Source: Planctomycetota bacterium
Lineage (GTDB): Bacteria; Planctomycetota; Planctomycetia; Planctomycetales; Planctomycetaceae
Assembly: GCA_027623235.1 (NCBI GenBank)
Contig: JAQBVJ010000004.1
Coordinates: 1 to 64,000, forward strand
Direction of reading: 5' to 3'
DNA: 64,000 bases
Of this stretch, positions 46,448-54,865 are shown piece after piece. Under the pieces are notes generated by a model. It saw only the letters and a list, made by a program, of their open reading frames with translations, had not been told where the DNA came from and did not search any database. The position numbers and the translations under genes are program-made. Position 1 is the first letter of the stretch, and every line of letters begins with the position of its first letter.

Positions 46448-46861
46448 ATGCGGAAAACAAAGCCGTACCACCTGTTGGTGGCGGATGACGACGCGCGATT
46501 TCGCAGTGTCCTGCGGTCGCTGCTCGAACCCTGGTTTGAGCTGTTCGAGGCCAGTTCGGGTGAGCGTGCCGTGGAAATTGTCGAGGACCGACGGATCGAT
46601 CTGTTGCTACTCGACATGCACATGGAGGAGTTGACCGGGATTGAGACGGTGGAAATCGTCAAGCGAATTAATTCCCGGTTGCCCTGCATTCTTGTCACCG
46701 GAGACGCAACGGACGAAGTGGTTGAGAAGGCGACCAAAGCCGATATCTGGTCTGTCCTGTCCAAGCCGGTCCGTCGTGTGGATCTGATGGCCACCGTTTC
46801 GGCCGCAATCGACAATTTCTACGACGATCCAGACGTCTTTTCTGGCTTCAGTACGAACTGA
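46448..46861 (+). CDS. Receiver-only (CheY-like) response regulator
   Basis: A 137-residue single receiver domain. The acidic pocket is Asp13-15 (LVADDDARF), the phosphoacceptor Asp56 (LLLLDMHMEELTGIE), Thr84 (ILVTGDATDE) and Lys106-Pro107 (VLSKPVRR). There is no output domain; a short tail follows. GGGGG lies upstream of the ATG. The FHA gene starts 75 bp downstream on the same strand, so the two may be co-expressed. No kinase gene is in the window. Confidence 0.95.
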   Translation: MRKTKPYHLLVADDDARFRSVLRSLLEPWFELFEASSGERAVEIVEDRRIDLLLLDMHMEELTGIETVEIVKRINSRLPCILVTGDATDEVVEKATKADIWSVLSKPVRRVDLMATVSAAIDNFYDDPDVFSGFSTN

Positions 46862-46936
46862 CAGCTCAATAAGAAATTGCCGCGGGGTGGGTACGAACAG
46901 GAGTTCATCCGCGCGGAAAACTCAAAGCGACAACAA

Positions 46937-47614
46937 ATGAAGTCTCTGACATTTCAGGTTCTGGAAGGGATGGAGCGCGGCCGCGTTCTCGAAAACCTCT
47001 TTCCCCCGATCACAATCGGCCGGGAAGAGGACAACGGGATCCAGCTCAACGACGAAAGGGTGAGTCGTTTCCACGCGAAAGTGCAGGAAGACGGCGGCCG
47101 GATCATCCTGACTGACCTCGAAAGCACCAACGGAACCCGGGTCAACGGGCACCCTGTGCAGATGCACGTGTTGCGGATCGGTGATCAGGTTTCGATCGGG
47201 CGTTGTCTGCTTCTGTACGGCAGTGCCGTTGAGATCGAAGAGCGAATCAAAGCCCGGCGACCTGCTGACCTGAAGGCCAACGGGAACGCAACGGTCGAGT
47301 CCGGTTCAGATTTCGACTTTCTCGATGCGGCCAGCCGAGACGACGATGAAGAACTGCCTCGTCTCTTTCCTGACGGCGCTCCCGAGATTCCTGACGAACT
47401 GCGGCCAGTCCAGGTGGCTCAGTTGGCGGACCTGCTGGCCCACATTCACGATCGGTTGCGGTCTGTCGTCACGGCGGGTCGAGTGGCCAGCGAGGGTGGA
47501 GAAATGCCGCCTTACGAACTGGACTGGGTTGCCTGGCAGCGGGCTCTGCAGCTCGAAATGAACGTGGCCGAGTATTTGCGGAGTCTGACCAATCCGGCAG
47601 CTGACGCCGATTAG
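46937..47614 (+). CDS. Small FHA-domain protein
   Basis: A 225-residue cytoplasmic protein. Residues about 3-95 form an FHA domain with the phosphothreonine-binding residues in place: IGRE (Gly28-Arg29), RVSRFHA (Ser43, Arg44, His46) and ESTNGTRVNG (Asn65-Gly66, Asn70). The C-terminal half is acidic then helical (QVAQLADLLAHIHDRLRSVV, QRALQLEMNVAEYLRSLTNP), with no recognised domain. The ATG at 46937 starts the domain closely but lacks a Shine-Dalgarno; an in-frame TTG at 46877 is an alternative. It probably forms a unit with the receiver upstream. Confidence 0.9.
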   Translation: MKSLTFQVLEGMERGRVLENLFPPITIGREEDNGIQLNDERVSRFHAKVQEDGGRIILTDLESTNGTRVNGHPVQMHVLRIGDQVSIGRCLLLYGSAVEIEERIKARRPADLKANGNATVESGSDFDFLDAASRDDDEELPRLFPDGAPEIPDELRPVQVAQLADLLAHIHDRLRSVVTAGRVASEGGEMPPYELDWVAWQRALQLEMNVAEYLRSLTNPAADAD

Positions 47615-48184
47615 CTCGGTCGGAACTTCTTTTACCCGCCGTCGCATGCCGGATGAGCACCGATGAGGCTGAACATGGCCTGGTCAGCAAACAGACACTG
47701 CGCCTTGCTCGATTGTGCGTTGTGTATCACAGCGCCGCATTTGTGCTGGATTCTGGAGACGGTCCGGCCTTTCAGTTCGAAAGTCGACAGGCTCTCGAAC
47801 AAGTTTTTGAGAGAGTGAAAGTGTCGTCCGCGCGCGTTCGCAGGGGCGGCACATGGCTGGCTGGCGACGCCGATCGATTCCCAGAGATGAGAAAAGAATC
47901 GAGCTCTGCCCAATGCTGGGTAATTCCAGTTTCGGTCGCTTGAACGCCTGAAACCCTTCTGTCATAGTTCGCGCCGCAACTCGGGAGCTGGTGGACATTT
48001 CACGCTTCTCCCGCGTGTTGAGGCGGGCTCTCAAACGGCTGTTCATCGACAGGGTGTCGGTGGGAATGCCAGCTGGAAGACCGGTCGCAAAGTGTGCTTC
48101 GATGCCGTGACTCTGCACGGTGACGATTCCGAAACGCGACATTATTTGGCATCGCGACACTGGCCGTACCAGGAAGGACGGGTG
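47615..48184. other. Intergenic region before nuoH
   Basis: About 570 bp. A frame at 47653-47943 (+) encodes 96 residues (RLARLCVVYHSAAFVLDSGD) and an antisense frame spans 47684-48247, but neither shows domain homology or a good ribosome site, so neither is called as a gene with confidence. The nuo promoter is expected in this stretch. Confidence 0.4.
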
Positions 48185-49393
48185 ATGCACCCTCTGCTGG
48201 CTGCAACTGAATTTGAATGGGCTCCCCTTCTGCTGGGAGTTCTGCACGTTGCCCTCGTCGGTGCGTTCTTTGGTCTCCCGGCCGGAATTTTCATCTGGGC
48301 GGAACGGAAGGTCTCTGCGCGAATTCAGGACCGACTTGGACCAACTCGAACGGGCGGCCGGTTTGGCTGGCTGCAGTCCGCGGCCGACGGCGCGAAGCTG
48401 ATTCAGAAAGAAGACCTCGCCCCGAAAGCGGCTGACCAGTTCCTCTTCAAACTGGCCCCTTACATTGTCGTCGTCGCATCCTTTTCCGCATTCATGTTCC
48501 TCCCGTTCGCTGATGGCTGGGCAGCAGTCGATTCAGACGTCGGCCTGTTCATGATGCTGGCGATGCTTTCTCTGGAAGTAATCGGCGTCATCCTTGCCGG
48601 ATGGTCGAGCGCTTCAAAATGGGCTCTGTTCGGTGCGATCCGTGAAGCGGCCCAGATGGTCAGCTACGAAATTCCGATGGCAATCTGCAGCCTCGTGCCG
48701 ATCGTCCTGCTGGGAACGCTCAACCTGAATGAAATCGTCCAGATTCAGGCGGGAGACTGGCAGGGTGGCTTCCCTCCGATGTTCAACTGGATGATTTTCC
48801 ACCCGGTCGCTGGCCCCGCCTTTATCTGCTACTTCGTCTGTGCCACTGCCAGTTGTAAACGAGCTCCGTTCGATCTTGCTGAGGCGGAAAGTGAACTCGT
48901 TGCCGGGTTCCTGACCGAGTACTCCGGCATGCGGTGGTCGTTCTTCTTTCTGGCCGAATACGCAAGCATGTACGCAGTCAGCGGAATTGCGGCGATTCTC
49001 TTTCTCGGCGGCTGGGACGATGGCCTGGGCATTCACTCCTGGTTGAAGAATCTCGGCTGGGGCGGAGCGCTTGCCGCCAATCTCTTTGGGGCCGTTGTGC
49101 TCATGAAAAAAGCGTCCGTGCTGGTCTTCCTCCAAATCTGGGTGCGATGGACGCTGCCTCGGCTGCGGATTGACCAGGTCATGACAACCTGTCTGAAATA
49201 TCTCATCCCGATAGCCTGCACTCTGTTTCTGGCGGCGGTGGTCTATCCCCTGATTCTCGTGTCTGCGACCGGCCGACCGATGATTCTTCCGCTGGAAGCA
49301 ACGGGTGAGCGAGTCGGGCATCCGTCGGCGAATGACAGAATCTGGCACGGTGCCGAGGCGGAAACCGCCTCGTTGTCGGAGGGTGATGAGTAA
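48185..49393 (+). CDS. nuoH: NADH-quinone oxidoreductase subunit H
   Basis: Membrane subunit of complex I that forms part of the quinone chamber. It has 402 residues with about eight helices. The cytoplasmic-loop signature is FIWAERKVSARIQDRLGPTR, then GGRFGWLQSAADGAKLIQKE. Later SASKWALFGAIREAAQMVSY, FDLAEAESELVAGFLTEYSG and FFLAEYASMY are canonical, and MRWTLPRLRIDQVM-type sequence (VRWTLPRLRIDQ) ends the core. AGGAAGGA lies six bases before the ATG at 48185. The stop overlaps the nuoJ start (TAATG), so translation is coupled. nuoI, which usually lies between H and J, is absent. Confidence 0.97.
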   Translation: MHPLLAATEFEWAPLLLGVLHVALVGAFFGLPAGIFIWAERKVSARIQDRLGPTRTGGRFGWLQSAADGAKLIQKEDLAPKAADQFLFKLAPYIVVVASFSAFMFLPFADGWAAVDSDVGLFMMLAMLSLEVIGVILAGWSSASKWALFGAIREAAQMVSYEIPMAICSLVPIVLLGTLNLNEIVQIQAGDWQGGFPPMFNWMIFHPVAGPAFICYFVCATASCKRAPFDLAEAESELVAGFLTEYSGMRWSFFFLAEYASMYAVSGIAAILFLGGWDDGLGIHSWLKNLGWGGALAANLFGAVVLMKKASVLVFLQIWVRWTLPRLRIDQVMTTCLKYLIPIACTLFLAAVVYPLILVSATGRPMILPLEATGERVGHPSANDRIWHGAEAETASLSEGDE

Positions 49394-50010
49394 TGTGGGA
49401 CTGGATTGAAAGTGCGTTCTCGCTCTGGGAATCAGGTCTGTTCTGGCTGTTTGCAGTCGTTGCATGCGGTGGCGCAGTATCGGTTGTCATCAGCCAGAAC
49501 GTCGTCCGGATGGCTCTTGGGTTGATCGTTTCCCTGTCGTCGGTCAGTGCTCTGTTTTTCATGATGAGTGCAGACTTCGTCGGTGCGACGCAACTGATGG
49601 TTTACGTTGGCGGCACAATCGTGCTCGTGATTTTCGGAGTCATGCTCACATCGAGTTCCAAGCTCGTGAAGATCAAAGCGTCTCCTGCCGACGGTGCTCT
49701 GGCTGCGGGAATCGGGGTTTTGTTCCTCGCCACAATTGCGTTCACAGTCGGCAGTGTTGAAAGCTGGAAAGCCAGCGCGAATCCGGAGACTCGTGGATAC
49801 AACTACGTCGAAGGCGGACCTGCGACTGGAAACACGCTTCGTCCGCTGGCCATGTCGTTTGTCGGTCTTCGGCCAGACGCACCTGGCCGATCGGGCTACC
49901 TGTTGCCTTTTGAAATCGTTTCGGTCCATCTGCTGGTCGTGCTTGTAGGGGCCGCGTATCTGGCGCGAGCAAAACGCAGAGTGCCGACGGATTCTCAGCA
50001 GCAGAGTTGA
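49393..50010 (+). CDS. nuoJ: NADH-quinone oxidoreductase subunit J
   Basis: Complex I membrane subunit of 205 residues with five helices. The conserved third-helix segment is ATQLMVYVGGTIVLVIFGVM, preceded by SQNVVRMALGLIVSLSSVSA. A longer loop (about residues 115-165) precedes the final helix EIVSVHLLVVLVGAAYLARA. The start overlaps the nuoH stop by one base. Confidence 0.95.
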   Translation: MWDWIESAFSLWESGLFWLFAVVACGGAVSVVISQNVVRMALGLIVSLSSVSALFFMMSADFVGATQLMVYVGGTIVLVIFGVMLTSSSKLVKIKASPADGALAAGIGVLFLATIAFTVGSVESWKASANPETRGYNYVEGGPATGNTLRPLAMSFVGLRPDAPGRSGYLLPFEIVSVHLLVVLVGAAYLARAKRRVPTDSQQQS

Positions 50011-50052
50011 AATCAAGCTGCGAATTTACCGGCCTGAACCGGGACGAATGAT

Positions 50053-50364
50053 ATGACTGAGATTCCTTTAAATTCTGTGCTCTGGGTGGGAGCGATCCTG
50101 TTCGTCTGCGGCGTGATCTGCATGACCACGAAGCGGAACGGAATCGGCGTGCTCATGGGGGTGGAACTGGTGCTCAACGGAGCAAACATCAACTTCGTCG
50201 CATTTTCTCGATACGGAAAGCTGGGCCTCGACGGGCAGGTGATTGCTCTATTCGTCATTGTTCTCGCGGCGGCTGAAGCGGCCGTTGCGATCGCGATTGC
50301 CCTCAACTTTTATAACAACCACCTGACGATCGATGTTGACCAGGGTGACACGCTGCGTGGCTGA
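50053..50364 (+). CDS. nuoK: NADH-quinone oxidoreductase subunit K
   Basis: Small complex I antiporter-associated subunit, 103 residues and three helices. Conserved glutamates are seen in MGVELVLNGANINFVAF and in AAAEAAVAIAIALNFYNNH, matching the two membrane glutamates of proton transfer. The start WVGAILFVCGVICMTTKRNG is typical. Confidence 0.96.
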   Translation: MTEIPLNSVLWVGAILFVCGVICMTTKRNGIGVLMGVELVLNGANINFVAFSRYGKLGLDGQVIALFVIVLAAAEAAVAIAIALNFYNNHLTIDVDQGDTLRG

Positions 50365-50426
50365 CGGCTACGTGTTGAGTTTCCCGTTCTGGTTCGATCG
50401 CTGACTGATAAACAACAGAGAGTCTC

Positions 50427-53147
50427 ATGGACAGTCTTGGTCCTGAACTTGCAACTTATTTAGGCATCGCCACAGTTCTGCCGTTGATCGGCTTTTTCGT
50501 GGAACTGATCTGTGGTGCCTACCTCTGGGACCGGCTCGGCAAACGCGCCGCCCTGTGCTCAATCGCGTGTATCGGAATTGGATTTGTCCTCAGCTTTACG
50601 GCGTACCTTCGCTGGGCAGACGCAACCGACAACCAGTACCTGAAGAATGTCTCGGCTCATGCCGACGAAGTCGGGGCCGGACACGCCGAAGAATCGCATG
50701 AACAGGAAGGCCACAAGGGACACCTTTACGTTTCGGATACTCCAGACGAATCCTCGTCATCGGAAACGGAGTCTGCGGCGCACGCGAGTCCTGGCCATTT
50801 TTCCGGGACATTCTACACGCTGGCCGAGTTTGGCAGCCTTCGACTTTCGATCGACTACTACATCGACAGCCTGACGATCCTGATGTTCTGCATGGTGACA
50901 TTTATCGCCACCTGCATTCACATCTTTGCTGTTGGCTACATGGCCGATGAACTCACCGAAGACTACGTCGATCACTTCGCCCATACGGCCGACGGCAAAC
51001 ACGTTCATCGGCCTGGCCGCTTCTACCGGTTCTTTTCGTACCTGTCGCTGTTTTGTTTTTCCATGCTGGGACTGGTCCTGGCTGGCAACATCTTTCAGGT
51101 ATTTGTCTTCTGGGAACTCGTCGGCATCTGCAGTTTTCTGCTGATCGGTTTTTATGTTGAGCGAAAGTCGGCCAACGTCGCCGCCAACAAGGCCTTCATC
51201 GTAAACCGGGTTGGCGACTTCGGCTTCATCATCGGCCTGATGATCCTGTGGACGTGGTGCGGCACGTTTCAGTTTGGCGATTATGAAAAATCTGTGCTGA
51301 CCGCCGAAATTGTCGCAGGCGACGAGACCGCTGAACTTGCCAGCTTTGAAGACGTCATTCTTGTGCTTGAAGGGGCCGATCGGGGCCTTGCTGTCACCGA
51401 CTTCGGCACAGAAGGCCGAATCCGGCTCCGGTTCCGCGGTAAGGCGGACACGAAAATCCACATCGCTGCGCTCGACCTGAAAGGTCACGGACCGTCTGTT
51501 GATTTTGATAAAGACGGTGGCATCCACTTGACTCTCGACAGCAGCAAAGAAGGACCGACGACTGTCGGCGGCCTCGTGGAGTTCCTTGCCGATTACGGCG
51601 TCGCGAATCCCGGTTTGTTCAGCATGCTTCGCGATCATCATGGCGAGCTGACTGCGGCTGGAGACGATGTGGCTCTGCTGACAGAACAACACGGTGACCA
51701 TTGGGACGTCGCTCACGATGAGTCAAAGCAGCGGAAGATTCCGTACATGTTGCTTGTCGTTGCAGGTCTCGGCGTCTTCGCCGGGTGCATCGGCAAGAGT
51801 GCCCAGTTCCCACTGCAGACCTGGCTTCCCGACGCGATGGAAGGCCCGACACCTGTGTCGGCACTGGTCCATTCAGCGACGATGGTTGCGGCGGGCGTCT
51901 ATCTGGCCGCAAGGTTCTTCCCGGTCTTCACCGCTGAGGTTCTACTGACGATCGCCTATGTCGGCTGCATTACGCTTTTTGTCGCGGCAACGATCGCCGT
52001 CGTGGCAACCGACATCAAACGCGTTCTGGCTTACTCAACGATCAGTCAACTGGGCTACATGATGCTCGCCATCGGCTTGGGTGGCTGGGCAGCCGGCCTG
52101 TTTCATCTGATTACTCATGCGTTTTTCAAGTCACTCATGTTCCTGTGCTCGGGCAGTGTCATTCATGGATGCCATCATGAGCAGGAAATGACAAAGATGG
52201 GTGGCCTTCGTAAGAAGATGCCGGTCACCGCGTACACAATGCTTGTGGGTGTGATCGCAATCGCGGGGCTCGCGATTCCCGGTGTGATCGCTTTCTCTGG
52301 TTACCATTCCAAAGACGCGATCCTCGCAACGGCCCTGGCTTACACCAGCAAGAACAGTCTGCATTTTCTGCTGTTCCTTGTGCCATTGGTGACGGCGGGT
52401 ATCACGGCCTTCTACATGTTCCGGCTCTGGTTCTACACGTTTACCGGAAAACCTCGTGACAGCCATGTTTACGATCACTGCCATGAGAGCCCGTCGGTCA
52501 TATACGCTCCGCTGGTGGTTCTGGCTGTTCTTGCGGCGGGTTGTGCGATCGGTGGAGAGCACGGACATCTCTTCGGCATGATTAAAGGCAGTATCCCCGC
52601 CGGCGTCGATCACGGAATTGCATCGTTCGACCACGCGGTCACTGATGTCTCGCTGCCGAGTCACCATGAGATTCACGAAGTGCACGGTACGGCTGGTACG
52701 GCGGCCCTTCTATCAGCAGTGCTCGGAATGGTCATTGCGTTTTTGCTTTACTGTCGACCGGTGGTCGATCCTGCGCGGATTCGAGATCAGATGCCAGGCG
52801 TCTACAACTTCCTGGTTGAGAAATGGCAGTTTGACAATCTTTATGAAGCCATGTTCGTGAAACCAGCATTGGTCGTCGGGCGTTGGTGTGTGACCTTTGA
52901 TCGCGTGGTGCTTGACGGCGTCCTGCACACTTCTGCAAACCTGGTTATTTCCGTGTCTCGATGGGACAGGAAGTTTGATGAAGGCATCATCGATGGCTTC
53001 GTCAATTTACTGGGGACTGGTACACGTCGATTTGGGCTTTCACTTCGAGTTTTCCAGACGGGCCGCATGCGGCAGTACGTCATGTTTATTGCCGTCAGCG
53101 TTCTGGTTCTGTTTGCTCTGCTGTTTGTATTCGTTCCAAAAGCATGA
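50427..53147 (+). CDS. nuoL: NADH-quinone oxidoreductase subunit L with two large inserts
   Basis: Antiporter-like proton-channel subunit at the distal end of complex I. The core is present: Glu230 (VFVFWELVGICSFLLIGFY), Lys457 (CIGKSAQFPLQTWLPDAMEG), PTPVSALVHSATMVAAGVYL and KRVLAYSTISQLGYM. It is 906 residues against about 610-660 usually. Extra material includes a His/Glu/Ser-rich stretch after helix 2 (about residues 64-130) and a domain of about 130-150 residues after helix 6 (about 290-437), with RIRLRFRGKADTKIHIAALD and GGIHLTLDSSKEGPTTVGGL. With the usual N-out topology both face the periplasm. The frame is continuous, so these are not errors. A segment of the second insert resembles the NuoN insert. 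Confidence 0.95.
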   Translation: MDSLGPELATYLGIATVLPLIGFFVELICGAYLWDRLGKRAALCSIACIGIGFVLSFTAYLRWADATDNQYLKNVSAHADEVGAGHAEESHEQEGHKGHLYVSDTPDESSSSETESAAHASPGHFSGTFYTLAEFGSLRLSIDYYIDSLTILMFCMVTFIATCIHIFAVGYMADELTEDYVDHFAHTADGKHVHRPGRFYRFFSYLSLFCFSMLGLVLAGNIFQVFVFWELVGICSFLLIGFYVERKSANVAANKAFIVNRVGDFGFIIGLMILWTWCGTFQFGDYEKSVLTAEIVAGDETAELASFEDVILVLEGADRGLAVTDFGTEGRIRLRFRGKADTKIHIAALDLKGHGPSVDFDKDGGIHLTLDSSKEGPTTVGGLVEFLADYGVANPGLFSMLRDHHGELTAAGDDVALLTEQHGDHWDVAHDESKQRKIPYMLLVVAGLGVFAGCIGKSAQFPLQTWLPDAMEGPTPVSALVHSATMVAAGVYLAARFFPVFTAEVLLTIAYVGCITLFVAATIAVVATDIKRVLAYSTISQLGYMMLAIGLGGWAAGLFHLITHAFFKSLMFLCSGSVIHGCHHEQEMTKMGGLRKKMPVTAYTMLVGVIAIAGLAIPGVIAFSGYHSKDAILATALAYTSKNSLHFLLFLVPLVTAGITAFYMFRLWFYTFTGKPRDSHVYDHCHESPSVIYAPLVVLAVLAAGCAIGGEHGHLFGMIKGSIPAGVDHGIASFDHAVTDVSLPSHHEIHEVHGTAGTAALLSAVLGMVIAFLLYCRPVVDPARIRDQMPGVYNFLVEKWQFDNLYEAMFVKPALVVGRWCVTFDRVVLDGVLHTSANLVISVSRWDRKFDEGIIDGFVNLLGTGTRRFGLSLRVFQTGRMRQYVMFIAVSVLVLFALLFVFVPKA

Positions 53148-53216
53148 CCGTCTTGCGGTCCTTGCCGACCGTTCGGGTTCGGCATCACTGAAAATCGTCT
53201 GAGGTATTGGACAGCA

Positions 53217-54818
53217 ATGGATCCTCTCATTTTTCTTTCGCTGGTGATTTTCCTGCCAACGCTGGGCGCGATTGGGCTTCTGGCTTTCAACAGTAAAGCC
53301 GTCGATGCGATGCGCTTCTACAGCCTGATCGTCACGATTGTCACGCTGCTGCTGACGTTCCAGATGTGGACTGAGTTCAACCCTGACATTGCAGGGCTTC
53401 AGGCGGGTGGCAAAGCCATCGACGCAGCGAATCCAGTTTCGGCAGAATGGATTTCCGGCTGGAAAATCAACTACAGCCTTGGATACGACGGAATCAGTCT
53501 GCCACTGGTTCTCCTCACAAGTTTCATCAGCGTTTTTGCCTGCATGGCATCGTGGAGTATCAAGAAACTTCACAAGGGATATTTCATTCTCTTTCTGCTG
53601 CTCGAATCGGGCATGCTGGGTGTGTTTCTCTCGCTTGATTTCTTTCTGTTTTACGTGTTCTGGGAAGTCATGCTGCTGCCGATGTACTTCCTCATCGGAA
53701 TCTGGGGCGGACCTCGAAAAGAGTATGCGGCCATCAAGTTTTTCCTTTACACGCTGGCGGGTTCAGTCTTGATGCTGATCGCCATGCTGATGTTTTACTT
53801 CGCTGGCGACACATTCAGCCTGCCTGAGCTGGCGCAGCTCGGGCAGGGCCGACATCCCAGTGGTGCAACGATGGACAACTGGAGTCAGCTGACAGCGTTT
53901 ACTCTGCTGTTCATTGGGTTTGCAATCAAAATCCCGACCTTCCCATTCCACACCTGGCTTCCGGATGCGCACGTCGAGGCTCCCACGCCGATCAGCATGA
54001 TCCTGGCGGGGGTGCTTCTGAAGATGGGTGGTTACGGAATCCTGAGAATTGCCTTCCCGCTTTGTCCGCATGGGGCTCATGTTGCGGCCAACTGGCTGGT
54101 GGCGATCGGCGTGATCAGCATTATCTATGGAGCATTCGCTGCTCTGGCTCAGACGGACTTCAAGCGTCTGGTGGCTTACAGCTCGGTCAGTCACATGGGA
54201 TATGTCGTTCTTGGGATGGGTGTCTGGCAGATTTCGCAGGACGGGAGTTTCGACCACTGGTCGATGGGAATGAACGGAGCGATGTTCCAGATGCTGGGGC
54301 ACGGAGTCTCCTCGGCCGGTATGTTCTTTATGGTCGGAGTCATTTATGACCGGGTTCACCATCGTGATTTGAATCAGTTCGGCGGACTTGCCGGTAAGAT
54401 GCCGTTGTACGCAGGTCTCTCGGCGGGGTTGTTTTTTGCCGGCCTCGGTCTTCCGGGTCTTTGCGGGTTTATCGGCGAAATATTCGTTGTGTTGAGTGCC
54501 TGGAATAAGAGCGCAGTCCTCGCCATTGTTGCCGCCGGTGGAGTGATTCTGACTGCTGGCTACATCCTCTGGACGATGCAGCGGGTCTTTCTGGGGCCGG
54601 AATACAAGGGGCCTCACGGGGAAGAAATTACCCCGATCAACGCTCGCGAAGCCACCGTTGGGTTCGTGCTGCTGGCGACTGCCATTCTTCTGGGTGTCTA
54701 CCCATCCATCATGTTTGACATGATGCGTGGCTCAATGGCTCTGCTGGTCGAATCCCTTGAGCAGGGGTATCAGGTTGCCGAGCAGGCTGTTAACGGAACC
54801 GCGTCACTCACCAAATAG
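53217..54818 (+). CDS. nuoM: NADH-quinone oxidoreductase subunit M
   Basis: Antiporter-like subunit of complex I, 533 residues with about 14 helices. Key residues are the Glu in FYVFWEVMLLPMYFLIGIWG and the Lys in FAIKIPTFPFHTWLPDAHVE, followed by PTPISMILAGVLLKMGGYGI and KRLVAYSSVSHMGYVVLGM. It has only a modest loop after the second helix, unlike NuoL and NuoN. Gaps of about 50-70 bp separate it from its neighbours. Confidence 0.97.
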   Translation: MDPLIFLSLVIFLPTLGAIGLLAFNSKAVDAMRFYSLIVTIVTLLLTFQMWTEFNPDIAGLQAGGKAIDAANPVSAEWISGWKINYSLGYDGISLPLVLLTSFISVFACMASWSIKKLHKGYFILFLLLESGMLGVFLSLDFFLFYVFWEVMLLPMYFLIGIWGGPRKEYAAIKFFLYTLAGSVLMLIAMLMFYFAGDTFSLPELAQLGQGRHPSGATMDNWSQLTAFTLLFIGFAIKIPTFPFHTWLPDAHVEAPTPISMILAGVLLKMGGYGILRIAFPLCPHGAHVAANWLVAIGVISIIYGAFAALAQTDFKRLVAYSSVSHMGYVVLGMGVWQISQDGSFDHWSMGMNGAMFQMLGHGVSSAGMFFMVGVIYDRVHHRDLNQFGGLAGKMPLYAGLSAGLFFAGLGLPGLCGFIGEIFVVLSAWNKSAVLAIVAAGGVILTAGYILWTMQRVFLGPEYKGPHGEEITPINAREATVGFVLLATAILLGVYPSIMFDMMRGSMALLVESLEQGYQVAEQAVNGTASLTK

Positions 54819-54865
54819 TTATCCCCGTCCTGTGACGGATAGATATTCGTAGAGACTGAATCCTC

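Noticed and set aside
47653-47943. Possible 96-residue gene before nuoH
   Set aside because: No ribosome site, no homology and unusual composition; kept only as part of the intergenic note.
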